64,000 nt of DNA from Pseudomonadota bacterium (lineage in GTDB: Bacteria > Desulfobacterota > Desulfovibrionia > Desulfovibrionales > Desulfovibrionaceae), in NCBI GenBank assembly GCA_018816865.1, contig JAHIUW010000036.1, positions 124,001 to 188,000 of the forward strand. Direction: 5' to 3'. Each line of letters starts with the position of its first letter. Position 1 is the stretch's first letter. The position numbers and the translations under genes were made by a program. Below, piece after piece: positions 19,997 through 28,952 of this stretch. The notes under the pieces were generated by a model. That model did not search any database. It was given only the letters and a program-made list of their open reading frames with translations, and had not been told where the DNA came from.

Positions 19997-21333
19997 TGGC
20001 CGGCTGCGGCGCAAGCATGGCGCTCCATCCAGTCCGCCCAGGCCTGTTCGGCCCGCGCGGCGTAGAGCCCCTTTCGCTGGCGCTTGTTGGCCTTCTTGCC
20101 CAGGGGCGGCATCAGCCCGAACTGGACGTTGGAAGGCTGGAAATTCTTGGCCTCGGTGCGCAGATGCAGCAACAGTGCACCAAGAGCAGTCTCGGGCGGC
20201 GGCGGAGGGACCTCGCGTCCGCTCAGCTTCCCGGCCAGATGCAGGCCCAGCCACAGCCCGCAGGCCGTGGACTCCACATAGCCCTCCACACCCGTCACCT
20301 GCCCGGCCAGATACACGCCCGGACGACCCTTGAGCTCCAGGTTCTCGCCGAGCACCTTGGGCGCCTGCACATAGGTGTTGCGGTGGATGCTGCCCAGGCG
20401 TTCAAAGACCGCGTTCTCCAACCCGGGGATCGTGCGAAAGACCCGCTTCTGCTCCGGGTAGGTCAGCTTGGTCTGGAAGCCCACCATGTTCAGCCGGGTC
20501 TTCTCCGTGTTCTCGGGGCGCAGCTGGACCACGGCGTAAAAGCGCTCCCCGGTCTCGGGATGTTCCAGGCCCACGGGTTTCAGAGGCCCGAAGGACAGGG
20601 TCTTCTCCCCGCGCTCGGCCATGGCCTCGATGGGCAGGCAGCCCTCGAAGTGGACTTCCTTCTCGAAGTCCTTGGGCTGGACCTTTTCCGCCTCCAACAG
20701 GGCGGCGTGAAAGGCCATGTACTGTTCCTCGGTCATGGGGCAGTTCAGGTAATCCTTTTCCTCCGGGTGGTAGCGCGAGGCCCAAAAGGCCTTGCCCATG
20801 TCCACAGAATCGGCCTCCACGATGGGCGCGATGGCGTCGTAGAAATACAGACGCTCGTTGCCCACAGCCTCAGCCAGACTGGCGGCAAGTCCGTCGCTGG
20901 CCAATGGCCCGGCGGCCACCACCACGGCCCCGAAGCCCGTAAGCGCCGGATCGTCCAGAGACTGGATCTCGTGATGCTCCAAGCGGATCAGGGCATGGGA
21001 CTCCACGACCTCGGTGACGTAGTCGGAGAAACGCTCCCGGTCCACGGCCAGTGCCGTTCCCGCCGGGACACGCGTGGCCTCGGCAGCCTCCATGATCAGG
21101 CTTTCCGCCTCGCGCATCTCGCGCTTCAACTGGCCCACCGCCGTCTCCCGGTCATCGGAACGGAAGGAGTTGGAACACACCAACTCCGCCAATCCTTCGC
21201 TGATATGGGCCGGGGAGAAACGCTCGGGCTTCATTTCAAAGATCACGGCGCCAACGCCGCAACGGGCCAGCTGCCAGGCGCACTCGCACCCGGCCAAGCC
21301 ACCGCCGATGATCGCTACTTTCGATTTATTCAA
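19993..21333 (-). CDS. trmFO: Methylenetetrahydrofolate-tRNA (uracil-54-C5) methyltransferase
   Basis: Folate- and FAD-dependent enzyme that makes ribothymidine at position 54 of tRNA. The 446-residue protein starts KVAIIGGGLAGCECAW (FAD-binding GxGxxG) and contains CSNSFRSDD and YVESTACGLWLG, typical of TrmFO. I take the TTG at 21333 as start because it puts the FAD motif at residues 4-20; a GAGG lies 11 bases upstream inside the preceding gene. A longer frame would overlap that gene and has no family support. It is coupled to the EVE-domain gene. Confidence 0.93.
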   Translation of the reverse strand: MNKSKVAIIGGGLAGCECAWQLARCGVGAVIFEMKPERFSPAHISEGLAELVCSNSFRSDDRETAVGQLKREMREAESLIMEAAEATRVPAGTALAVDRERFSDYVTEVVESHALIRLEHHEIQSLDDPALTGFGAVVVAAGPLASDGLAASLAEAVGNERLYFYDAIAPIVEADSVDMGKAFWASRYHPEEKDYLNCPMTEEQYMAFHAALLEAEKVQPKDFEKEVHFEGCLPIEAMAERGEKTLSFGPLKPVGLEHPETGERFYAVVQLRPENTEKTRLNMVGFQTKLTYPEQKRVFRTIPGLENAVFERLGSIHRNTYVQAPKVLGENLELKGRPGVYLAGQVTGVEGYVESTACGLWLGLHLAGKLSGREVPPPPPETALGALLLHLRTEAKNFQPSNVQFGLMPPLGKKANKRQRKGLYAARAEQAWADWMERHACAAAGQ

Positions 21334-21338
21334 TGGAA

Positions 21339-21782
21339 TCAATACCTCGGTTTCAGACGCGTCTGCGCAAGAAAGGCTTCCAGCCCGACCTCGCGCATGC
21401 GCTCGTTGTTTCGTTGCCAGCGCTCGTGAAGCACCGCTGGCAGCAGGGTCCTGTCGCAGGGGAATTCGCCGCACTCGTGGCAAAAGTCAACACTCCGCTC
21501 ACGCACGCAGTCCTTGACCCCGCAGCTGGTGAGCAGGCAATTGCCGCTGCGGCAGCCCGTGCAGCCGCCCTTGCCCAGGCGTTCCAGCAGCCTGTCGAAG
21601 GCCTGATATTCCTTAAAAACCGGGTCCATGCCCGCAAATCGCCCGGCCAGGGCCGCAAAGCCTCCCAGTTCGCCCTTCAGTCTCCGGGACAACCCGCAGA
21701 TGGGGCTCGCGGGATTGTCCAGGCAGCGGCCGCAATCCAGACCGCAGGGGGCCACCTGGGCGACCAGCTCCTCATAGCGCAT
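21339..21782 (-). CDS. Cys-rich DUF3795-type protein
   Basis: A 147-residue protein rich in paired cysteines: CGLDCGRC near the N-terminus, a central GCTGCRSGNCLLTSCGVKDC and FCHECGEFPC. This pattern fits the DUF3795 family, whose function is not established; the Cys layout suggests zinc or an iron-sulfur cluster. ATG 21782 is preceded by AAGGAG at a six-base spacing, better than the upstream in-frame start at 21824. It lies 5 bases before trmFO and probably shares its transcript. Confidence 0.82.
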   Translation of the reverse strand: MRYEELVAQVAPCGLDCGRCLDNPASPICGLSRRLKGELGGFAALAGRFAGMDPVFKEYQAFDRLLERLGKGGCTGCRSGNCLLTSCGVKDCVRERSVDFCHECGEFPCDRTLLPAVLHERWQRNNERMREVGLEAFLAQTRLKPRY

Positions 21783-21865
21783 TGACAACTCCTTGAGCGC
21801 GCTCCAGTATAGCCCGCGGCTCAAATTTACTGTCCCATATTATCCATAACGAGGCAACGCGACAC

Positions 21866-22828
21866 ATGGCCCCGATACTCGACATCCGCGATCTGAGGAC
21901 CCACTTTTTCACCACCCGGGGCGTGGCCCGCGCCGTGGACGGCGTGAGCCTCACGGTCCCTCGCGGGGAGACCATGGCCGTGGTGGGCGAATCCGGTTGC
22001 GGCAAGACCATGCTCGCCTTGTCCGTGCTGCGCCTGGTGCCCGAACCGCCGGGCCGCATCGTGGGCGGCGAGGTCCTGTTCGACGGGGTTGATTTGCTGT
22101 CCCTGAGCGAAAAACAGATGCGCTCGGTGCGCGGCAACCACATCTCCATGATCTTCCAGGAACCCATGACCTCCCTGAACCCGGTCTTCAAGGTGGGCGA
22201 CCAGATCGCCGAGGCCATCGAGCTGCACCAGAAGACCACCCCGGCCGAGGCCGCCGAGGCCGCAGTGGAGATGCTCAGGCTGGTGGGCATCCCCAATCCT
22301 GAGAATAGCGCCCAGAGCTACCCCCACGAAATGAGCGGGGGCATGCGCCAGCGCGTGGTCATTGCCATGGCCCTGGCATGCGACCCCGAGCTGGTCCTGG
22401 CCGACGAGCCCACCACCGCGCTGGACGTGACCATCCAGGCCCAGATCCTGGAGCTGATGCTTGGCCTTACCCGCGACAAGGACGCCTCCATCCTGCTCAT
22501 CACCCACGACCTGGGCATCGTGGCCCAGTCCTGCTCGCGGGTGGCCGTGATGTACGCCGGCAAGGTGGTGGAGCAGGCCCCGGTGATCGACCTGTTCCGC
22601 GAGCCGCTGCATCCCTACACCCAGGGCCTGATGCACTCCATCCCCCGACTCGGCACCCGGGGCGGAAAGCTGACCCCCATCCAGGGCATCGTGCCCAGCC
22701 TGACGGACCTGCCCCGGGGGTGCCACTTCAACCCACGCTGTCCCCACGCCTTTGACCGCTGCCGCAACGAACTCCCGCCGCTGATCATGCGCAACGGCCA
22801 GGGCGTGCGCTGCTGGCTGCACGAATAG
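21866..22828 (+). CDS. Oligopeptide/dipeptide ABC transporter ATPase (DppD/OppD type)
   Basis: A 320-residue ATP-binding subunit of a peptide or nickel importer. Walker A is GESGCGKTM (about residue 40), the signature is [15 protein letters not shown], Walker B is [12 protein letters not shown], and the oligopeptide-specific C-terminal extension [26 protein letters not shown] carries three Cys that in relatives bind an iron-sulfur cluster. No permease, binding protein or second ATPase lies beside it, which is unusual because these genes normally sit in five-gene operons. It may serve a transporter encoded elsewhere. Confidence 0.92.
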   Translation: MAPILDIRDLRTHFFTTRGVARAVDGVSLTVPRGETMAVVGESGCGKTMLALSVLRLVPEPPGRIVGGEVLFDGVDLLSLSEKQMRSVRGNHISMIFQEPMTSLNPVFKVGDQIAEAIELHQKTTPAEAAEAAVEMLRLVGIPNPENSAQSYPHEMSGGMRQRVVIAMALACDPELVLADEPTTALDVTIQAQILELMLGLTRDKDASILLITHDLGIVAQSCSRVAVMYAGKVVEQAPVIDLFREPLHPYTQGLMHSIPRLGTRGGKLTPIQGIVPSLTDLPRGCHFNPRCPHAFDRCRNELPPLIMRNGQGVRCWLHE

Positions 22829-22849
22829 CCCGGCGCGGCGGACCTACGC

Positions 22850-23314
22850 ATGAGCCTGCTCGCCGTGGACCTGGGCCTGCGCACCGGCCTGGCCCTGTAC
22901 GGCCCCGACGGCAGACTCATCTGGTACCGCTCCCACAACTTCGGCACCCAGGGCCGCCTGAAACGCGGGGCCCACGGCATCCTGAACAACATCCCTGACC
23001 TGAACATCCTGGCACTGGAAGGCGGGGGCGCGCTGGCGGACCTCTGGTCCCGCGAGGGCGACAAGCGCGGCCTGACCGTGCGCCGGGTCACGGCCGAGAA
23101 CTGGCGGCAACAACTGTTGCTGCCCCGCCAGCAGACTTCCGGGGCCAAGGCCAAGCAGCACGCCGACGAGCTGGCCCGCAGGGTCATCGACTGGTCCGGA
23201 GCACCGCGACCGACATCCCTGCGGCACGATGCGGCCGAGGCCATCCTGGTGGGGCTCTGGGCTGTCCTGGACGCCGGATGGCTCTCCCAACTGCCTGCCG
23301 AGCTCAAGGCCTGA
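22850..23314 (+). CDS. RuvC/RNase H-like fold protein
   Basis: A 154-residue protein opening MSLLAVDLGLRTGLALYG, the first strand and Asp of an RNase H-like nuclease. A second acidic site is LALEGGG (about residue 65) and the C-terminal helix has LRHDAAEAILVGLWA, close to the Asp-rich helix of RuvC resolvases. The spacing resembles RuvC-like proteins of phages, but it is shorter than true RuvC and similarity is by motif only. It lies 22 bases after the ABC ATPase gene. A Holliday-junction or structure-specific nuclease role is inferred. Confidence 0.65.
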   Translation: MSLLAVDLGLRTGLALYGPDGRLIWYRSHNFGTQGRLKRGAHGILNNIPDLNILALEGGGALADLWSREGDKRGLTVRRVTAENWRQQLLLPRQQTSGAKAKQHADELARRVIDWSGAPRPTSLRHDAAEAILVGLWAVLDAGWLSQLPAELKA

Positions 23315-23443
23315 CCCGCAGCTCCGGCGTCCTGCCACTTCAGTTTCCTAAGAAATATCGGTTTTTCTGAATGTTCGGGAGCGATTCTTGCTTTTCTCCT
23401 GCTCAAGCAAAAGATCGGGAAATCTTTTCCCAGGAGAGCAGAG

Positions 23444-24043
23444 ATGAGCATTCACGGCATCGGTTACGACACCGCCAGCGACAAGATGATCCTTCAAGCC
23501 CGTCAGACCACCGAAGAGGACCTCACGGCCGCCGAACAACGCGCCGCCAAAGCCGCCAAGGGCGATGAGCTGCTGGACAAGCTCACCCTGTCGTCCCTGG
23601 CCGACAAGCTGTCGCGCATGGTCCAGTCCAATCCCATGGGCAACGTCGCCGAGGCCATGGCCAATGACCTCGCCACCCTGCAACAGGAATTCGTGGGCCA
23701 GCTGACCGACACCCTCCAGGCCATGGGCGTGAACGTGACCCAGGATTTCATCCTGAAGCGGGACGCCTCGGGCATGATCGCGGTTTCCGGTGACCATCCG
23801 GACAAGGAGGCCATCGAGGCCGCCCTGGATGACCCCAAACTCCAGCAGGCCTTTGCGAATATCGAGGAGCAGTCGGAGACCCTGACCAAGCTGGCCAACA
23901 ACCGCACCTTCAAGAATGTCCGCTCGGGTCTGGCGGCCTACATGAGCCAGGTCGAGGATGACGAGAGTGACCCCTTCCTGGTACGCTATCAGCAAGGCAC
24001 AATGAATCAGCTGGGAATGAAGACACTGGTCGACTACCTCTAG
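23444..24043 (+). CDS. Unknown 199-residue helical protein
   Basis: I do not recognise this protein. It is soluble, without Cys or a signal peptide, and largely helical: a charged N-terminal part (TTEEDLTAAEQRAAKAAKG), a central segment with Gln-rich helices, and a C-terminal MNQLGMKTLVDYL. A strong CAGGAG ribosome site precedes ATG 23444, and an inverted repeat AAAAGAT/ATCTTTT (23409-23428) lies just before it and could be an operator or a translation-control hairpin. It stands alone on its own probable transcript. The layout is vaguely like small surface-appendage or virion-associated proteins, but no motif supports that. Confidence 0.75.
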   Translation: MSIHGIGYDTASDKMILQARQTTEEDLTAAEQRAAKAAKGDELLDKLTLSSLADKLSRMVQSNPMGNVAEAMANDLATLQQEFVGQLTDTLQAMGVNVTQDFILKRDASGMIAVSGDHPDKEAIEAALDDPKLQQAFANIEEQSETLTKLANNRTFKNVRSGLAAYMSQVEDDESDPFLVRYQQGTMNQLGMKTLVDYL

Positions 24044-24106
24044 CCCTGCGGTCGCGCCGGGGCTCAACCCCGCCCCGCCCTGAGGCACACAAGGAGATCG
24101 CCGCGC

Positions 24107-24709
24107 ATGAAACGCTTCCCGCTCCTGCTGGCCGTGGTCTTCGTCATCTACTGGGCCGTGCTGGCCATCGCACCCGTGTCGCGCACGGTCTGGTGGGCCG
24201 AAAACCTGCCGGTCATGGCCGTGTTCGCCTTCCTGGCGTTGGCCTACCGCAACTTCCGCTTCTCCAATACGGCCTACGCCCTGATGGCCTTCTGGATGTT
24301 CTGGCACACCATGGGCGGGCACTACACCTTCGCCAATGTGCCCTTCGGCTGGTTCAGCGACCTGTTCGGGTTCGAGCGCAACCACTTCGACCGCATCGGG
24401 CATTTCTCCGTGGGCTTCTACGCCTACCCCATCGCCGAATACCTGCTACGCAAGCGGCTCTGCGGGCCGGTGCTGGCCACGCTGTTCAGCCTATTCAGCA
24501 TCATGTCCGTGGCCTGCGGCTACGAGATCATCGAGTGGTGGTTCGCCGTGCTGGAAGGCGGGGATGCGGGTCTGGAATTCCTGGGCAGCCAGGGCGACAT
24601 CTGGGACGCGCAAAAGGACATGCTGCTGGACACCCTGGGGGCCATGGCCAGCCTGGGACTCTATCAACTCATCCGGCCGCACAGGTTCCTCGCGACCCAA
24701 CAGGACTGA
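24107..24709 (+). CDS. DUF2238/YjdF-type inner membrane protein
   Basis: A 200-residue integral membrane protein with about five to six hydrophobic segments, the first at residues 5-24. The family pattern is visible: FWMFWHTMGGHYTFANVPFGW, FERNHFDRIGHFSVGF and the C-terminal GDIWDAQKDMLLDTLGA, with conserved His, Asp and Glu residues inside or next to the membrane. This matches the YjdF/DUF2238 family, of unknown function; the conserved His/Asp may bind a metal. An AGGAGA ribosome site precedes the ATG. Confidence 0.85.
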   Translation: MKRFPLLLAVVFVIYWAVLAIAPVSRTVWWAENLPVMAVFAFLALAYRNFRFSNTAYALMAFWMFWHTMGGHYTFANVPFGWFSDLFGFERNHFDRIGHFSVGFYAYPIAEYLLRKRLCGPVLATLFSLFSIMSVACGYEIIEWWFAVLEGGDAGLEFLGSQGDIWDAQKDMLLDTLGAMASLGLYQLIRPHRFLATQQD

Positions 24710-24889
24710 ACGCTCCCTGCGCCCTCGGAGCAGCGGCCTGCCCGCGAGGGGAGGACGCCAGCCCAGACCACGAAACAACACGGCCTTTGGCCGGGGACTG
24801 CGAGGGTTCGCCTGTGTCGCCCCTTGGTCCATGACAACAGGCCGTCCCGGACACCCTGACGGTCTCTCGCCCCGGGCGCCTTCATTGCC

Positions 24890-25663
24890 TCAGCCCCGGG
24901 CGCACAGGGCCGCACCCAGGGCCCCGATCATGTCCGGCTCCTCGGGGATCAGCGGCATGACACCCAGGGCCTCGGCCAGCAGGCGCACCATGCAACTGTT
25001 GTTGGCCACCCCGCCCGCAAAGACCAGCGGCTCCGTGAGGCCCACCCGGCGCAGCATGTTCAGCGTGCGCGAGACCACCGAGGCGTGCAGCCCCCGGGCG
25101 ATGGCCTCGGGAGCCGCACCGCCCGCCATGAGCGAGGTGGCCTCGGTCTCCGCAAAGACCGTGCACATGCTGTTGATGGGCAGGGAGACAGCGGCGCCCA
25201 GGGCGTAGTCGCCGAACTCCTCCACCGGAATCTGGAAGACCGAGGCCAGATGCTCCAGGAACTTGCCCGTGCCCGCGGCGCAACGGTCATTCATCTCAAA
25301 CCTGGCGACCTTGCCGTTCTCGGTCAGGGCGATGGCCTTGGTATCCTGCCCGCCGATGTCCAGCACGGTCCGGGCCTCGGGGCAACGGGCGTGGGCACCG
25401 GCGGCATAGGCCTTGATCTCCGAAACCGTGCTCACGGGCACGCCCAACCCGGCAGCGGCCACCAGCTCCCGGCCATAGCCAGTGGCCACGACGCGCTCCG
25501 GGTTCAGACCCTCCAGCAGCAGGGCCAGCTGCCGCCGGGGATGGAAGGTCGTGGGCAGACGGCGTGACACCGCCACGCCTCCACCGTTGAGCACCACCAG
25601 TTCCATGGAGCGCGAGCCTACGTCGATGCCCGCAATCAGGCCCCCAATCGTGCCCTGGCTCAT
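24890..25663 (-). CDS. ATP-dependent activator of a 2-hydroxyacyl-CoA dehydratase/double-cubane protein (BadF/BadG/BcrA/BcrD family)
   Basis: A 257-residue ASKHA-fold ATPase that donates low-potential electrons. The phosphate-binding loop is AGIDVGSRSMELVV (residues 10-23). Two Cys expected to bridge one [4Fe-4S] cluster across the homodimer are visible in NDRCAAGTGKFLE and INSMCTVFAETE. ATG 25663 starts two bases after the stop of the partner gene, so they are co-translated. Known relatives are CompA/HgdC and the reductase of the double-cubane cluster protein. In the window this activator has only the single-subunit partner upstream. Confidence 0.9.
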   Translation of the reverse strand: MSQGTIGGLIAGIDVGSRSMELVVLNGGGVAVSRRLPTTFHPRRQLALLLEGLNPERVVATGYGRELVAAAGLGVPVSTVSEIKAYAAGAHARCPEARTVLDIGGQDTKAIALTENGKVARFEMNDRCAAGTGKFLEHLASVFQIPVEEFGDYALGAAVSLPINSMCTVFAETEATSLMAGGAAPEAIARGLHASVVSRTLNMLRRVGLTEPLVFAGGVANNSCMVRLLAEALGVMPLIPEEPDMIGALGAALCARG

Positions 25664-25665
25664 GC

Positions 25666-26937
25666 TCAGGACACCATCTCCACAAAGGCCTCGATGCGGG
25701 TCTTCAACTGCTCCACGTCCTCCATGCTGTAGTCGGTCTCCAGGGACAGGGTCGGCACCTTGCCCTCCAGGGACTTCTCCATCTTCATGGCCTCGTGGGC
25801 ATAGGGCTGACAAAACATCAGGGAATAGTTGATCACGCCGTCCACCTTCAGGGTCTTAGCCATCTCGGCCACGTTCTCCTGACGCTCCTCGTTGGGGGTG
25901 AAGCAGGCGCAGTCGATCTTCATGTAACGGTCCACCAGGGCCTCGATCATGTCCTCCACGCTCTCGCCCGACTCGTCCACCAGGTCGCGGGTGTTGCGCG
26001 AACCGATGCAGGATTCCTCGCCCACGATGACCGCGCCCGAACTCTCGATGACGTAGGGCAGCTTCCAGTTGGGCACGGCCATGGGACAGCCCGAGACCAG
26101 CACCCGGGGGGTGCCTGCCGGGGCCACGCCCTGCCCGGCGGCCACGCGGGCCTCCAACTCGTCGCACAGCTCACCGATCTTGGTGGTGAAGCGCTGGGGG
26201 TCGTCGTAGAAGCTGATCTGGTTGATGAGCAGCGCATCGCGCCCGGAGATGGGTGCGGGGTCGGCGGCGCGCAAGGCAGAGAGACGTTGCAGGACCCGAC
26301 GCCTGTCGTTGACGATCTTGATGGCGGCGCGCAGGCGCTCGGCGGTGATGGTCACCCCGGTCAGATCCTCCAGCACCGCCATGTAGCGCATGACCTCCTC
26401 GTACCACAGATCGCGTGCCGCCAGGGACTTGGTCTGGGGCACCTCCATGACGTGTAGCGGCGCAAGGTCGGCAAAGGCCTCATAGGCCTTCTTCTTGCCA
26501 TCGCAGGTGGTCTCGCCCACCACCAGGTCACAGGACTCGAGATACGGGCACAGGCGCGCCAACTTGAAACCGATGAAGGACTTGATCAGCGCACAGGTGT
26601 TGCGCGGCACCAGCGCCTCGGCCAGGTCGCTGCCCGCCTCGGCCCCGGCACACAGGCCCACCTGCAAGGCACCCGCCGCCAGGGTCAGCTCCTCGGGCAC
26701 GAACACGCAGAAGGTGCCCACCACCTTGTGGCCCTGGGCCTTGGCGTCCTGGATTTCCTTGATCCGCAACCCGTGGACTTCGGACAGGACGAAATCCATG
26801 TATTCCATTCCTTTGAGGCGGTTTTCCTGGGACATGTAGATGTCGCCATAGAATTTCCCCAAGACCTCCAGCAGCCCGTCGTGGGCCGTCAGGTCCAGGT
26901 TCAACCGCTCCCACATGGCTCGATGCGCGTCGCTCAT
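25666..26937 (-). CDS. 2-hydroxyacyl-CoA dehydratase-family / double-cubane cluster protein
   Basis: A 423-residue protein of the HgdB/BcrC superfamily. Conserved Cys positions include RNTCALIK, CPYLESC, GETTCDGKKK (about residue 142), GEESCIGSRN and YSLMFCQPY, the pattern used for iron-sulfur cluster binding in the family. True dehydratases and benzoyl-CoA reductases have two different large subunits; here a single such gene is paired with the activator. That arrangement is the one described for the double-cubane cluster protein of Carboxydothermus and for E. coli YjiM/YjiL, so I infer a homodimer. The physiological substrate is unknown. Confidence 0.85.
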   Translation of the reverse strand: MSDAHRAMWERLNLDLTAHDGLLEVLGKFYGDIYMSQENRLKGMEYMDFVLSEVHGLRIKEIQDAKAQGHKVVGTFCVFVPEELTLAAGALQVGLCAGAEAGSDLAEALVPRNTCALIKSFIGFKLARLCPYLESCDLVVGETTCDGKKKAYEAFADLAPLHVMEVPQTKSLAARDLWYEEVMRYMAVLEDLTGVTITAERLRAAIKIVNDRRRVLQRLSALRAADPAPISGRDALLINQISFYDDPQRFTTKIGELCDELEARVAAGQGVAPAGTPRVLVSGCPMAVPNWKLPYVIESSGAVIVGEESCIGSRNTRDLVDESGESVEDMIEALVDRYMKIDCACFTPNEERQENVAEMAKTLKVDGVINYSLMFCQPYAHEAMKMEKSLEGKVPTLSLETDYSMEDVEQLKTRIEAFVEMVS

Positions 26938-27299
26938 TGCTTGCCCTCCTCAGGGTTGGATGCATGGTGGCGTCCGACCGCCCTGCGGACGGAACCAGCA
27001 CACCTTGCATTATCAGACCATGCTATGGCAAGTATTTGCAAACTTGATTAACGATTGACACCTGAGACCCCGGGTCCGAAGGTCCAAGGCACCAGTGGCG
27101 GAACCAATCCCAAAGCACGTGCTCCGGGCTGGGGCAGGCGGAGATGACGGGCGCGACAGTCCTTGGAATCACGTTCACTGGAGTCGATGCCCCTCCCCTC
27201 GCATACGCCGATCACGCGCATGATGAATCGGCGGCATTGCGCCGCCCCGCCCTTGCGGGCTATCACCAATCCGTGCCAACTCACCACCCAGGAGTCCCC
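26938..27299 (+). other. Non-coding divergent region, 26938-27299
   Basis: This gap separates the divergent double-cubane-type gene (-) and the DsrE-like gene (+). It holds a small stem CGTCCG/CGGACG (26971-26976 with 26986-26991) and, in an A+T-rich patch, the inverted repeat CAAGT-N8-ACTTG (27029-27046), which could be an operator. Open frames here have poor codon use and no family match. I see no RNA gene. Confidence 0.5.
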
Positions 27300-27650
27300 A
27301 TGAGCAAGCCTCCCACGAACCTGTGCATCGTCTGGACCAGCCCGCAGCGCGAGGTGGCCCTGCATATGGCCTTCATGTACGGCGGCAACGCCGCTGGCCG
27401 CGGCTGGTGGGAACAGGTGCGGTTCATCGTCTGGGGACCGAGCCAACCCCTGCTCCTGGGCGACGGGGAATTGAAATCCCGACTGGCCGGGATGGCCGAG
27501 GCCGGGGTCGAGCTCATGGCTTGCAAGGCCTGCGCCGAGAACTACGATATCGTCAAGGACCTCGCGGACCTTGACCTGAACGTGCAATACACCGGCACCC
27601 TGCTGACGCAGATGCTCAAGGCTCCCGACTGGAGCGTTTTGACCGTGTAA
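27300..27650 (+). CDS. DsrE-like small protein
   Basis: A 116-residue protein of the DsrE/DsrF-like fold. The N-terminal strand LCIVWTSPQREVALHMAFMYG and the segment FIVWGPSQPLLLGDGELKSRLAGMAEAGVELMACKACAENY are typical; the Cys pair in ACKACAENY sits where DsrE-like proteins carry their sulfur-binding Cys. Members take part in sulfur relay or have unknown roles. ATG 27300 follows CAGGAG; a longer upstream frame has no site. It converges on corA with a 9-base gap. Confidence 0.83.
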   Translation: MSKPPTNLCIVWTSPQREVALHMAFMYGGNAAGRGWWEQVRFIVWGPSQPLLLGDGELKSRLAGMAEAGVELMACKACAENYDIVKDLADLDLNVQYTGTLLTQMLKAPDWSVLTV

Positions 27651-27659
27651 TAAGGGTGC

Positions 27660-28724
27660 TCAGAACCAGCGCTTGCGCACGATGTACCAGACCATGCCCA
27701 GGGCCGTGAGCAGCATCACCCCCAGGGCCGCAGGATAGCCCCAGGCCAACTCCAGTTCGGGCATGTTCTTGAAGTTCATGCCGTAGACGCCCGCGATGAA
27801 GGTCAGGGGAATGAAGATGGTGGCCACGATGGTCAGGACCTTCATCACATTGTTCATGCGCATCCCCGCCAGGGAGATGTGCACGTCCATCATCCCCCCC
27901 AGGATATCGTGCAGCACCTTGGCTGCCTCGGTGGCGTGCAGGGCATGCTCCAACACATCACCGAGGTAATGGACGGCCTCGTCCGAAGCGGCGAAGACCT
28001 CATTGCGCTTCAGGGCCGAGAGCACCTCATGGGTCGGCAGGAGCACGTTGCGCATCAGCAGGATACAGTCGCGACGCACACGATAGACCTCCAGCAGGGC
28101 CTCTTCCCCGTGGCTGCGGGCCAGGCTGGATTCCAGGTCCTGGACCTCCACCGAGAGCTTGCCCAGGGTGTCCATGGCCCCGTCCACCAGGGAATCCAAC
28201 AACGCCACCACCAGATAATCCACCCCGCCGTTTCTGATGCGCTTGCCGCCCTTGCGCAACCTTTCCAGTACCGAGGCCCAGGCATCCTCCTCGCTCTCCT
28301 GGAAGGCCAGCAGCAGCTTATGCGACCAGAGCAGGCTGACCTGCTCCTCCTGGATGCGCTTGTCCCCGGGATCATAGTTCACATTGCGCAGGGTCACGAA
28401 AAACTGTCCGTCCTGCTCATTGAGCTTGGGGCGCTGGCCGGTATTGAGGATATCCTCCATCATCAGGGGATGGGCGTTGCCCCAGGCACCCAGGGACTTG
28501 ACGACCTCCACCTCGTGGACACCGGTCAGGCTCAGAAAATGCACCCGGCCATCGCTCATGTCCGGGGCTTCGCCCAAGGGATCGAAGGCCTGCTCCACCA
28601 GGCTCTCGCCATCGTAGGAGAAGTGGGTCAGGTAGGGGGCGAACTCCCGCTTGCGGCCTGCGTATTCCAAGGTGCCCGGGGGCGCCCCCCGGCGGTCACT
28701 GAACAATTTCATGTATTCAAACAT
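27660..28724 (-). CDS. corA: CorA family magnesium/cobalt channel
   Basis: A 354-residue divalent-cation channel. The large N-terminal cytoplasmic domain (residues 1 to about 290, rich in charged helices) is followed by two membrane segments; the first ends in the diagnostic YGMN motif (AGVYGMNFKNMPE, about residue 316). The second membrane helix ends in a basic tail VRKRWF that faces the cytoplasm. The start at 28724 has GAGGAG seven bases upstream; an in-frame start at 28745 adds seven residues without better support. No neighbour suggests a special role. Confidence 0.94.
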   Translation of the reverse strand: MFEYMKLFSDRRGAPPGTLEYAGRKREFAPYLTHFSYDGESLVEQAFDPLGEAPDMSDGRVHFLSLTGVHEVEVVKSLGAWGNAHPLMMEDILNTGQRPKLNEQDGQFFVTLRNVNYDPGDKRIQEEQVSLLWSHKLLLAFQESEEDAWASVLERLRKGGKRIRNGGVDYLVVALLDSLVDGAMDTLGKLSVEVQDLESSLARSHGEEALLEVYRVRRDCILLMRNVLLPTHEVLSALKRNEVFAASDEAVHYLGDVLEHALHATEAAKVLHDILGGMMDVHISLAGMRMNNVMKVLTIVATIFIPLTFIAGVYGMNFKNMPELELAWGYPAALGVMLLTALGMVWYIVRKRWF

Positions 28725-28952
28725 CAATGCTCTCCTCGGGGACAATGGTTCGCTTTGACTTGCACCAGGCGCAGGCGGCGATCACGATCCCCCTTGGCCC
28801 TGGCCTGCACCCCGGCAGAATTCTCGTCCGTCACGGCTTCAGCCCTAACTAACACAGGGCCCGGAGCGAGCCAATCGCTGGGAGCAGGAAGACAACGACA
28901 AAGATCGACCTCTTGACCTCAGGGCCTGGAACCATTAACAAGACCTTACAGT

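Noticed and set aside
24710-24889. Open frames overlapping the gap after the DUF2238-type gene
   Set aside because: Pro/Arg-rich translation with no start site and no similarity to known proteins; treated as non-coding.
27047-27062. FNR/CRP-like site (TTGATTAACGATTGA) before the DsrE-like gene
   Set aside because: Only one half-site fits; the second half does not form the expected ATCAA partner.
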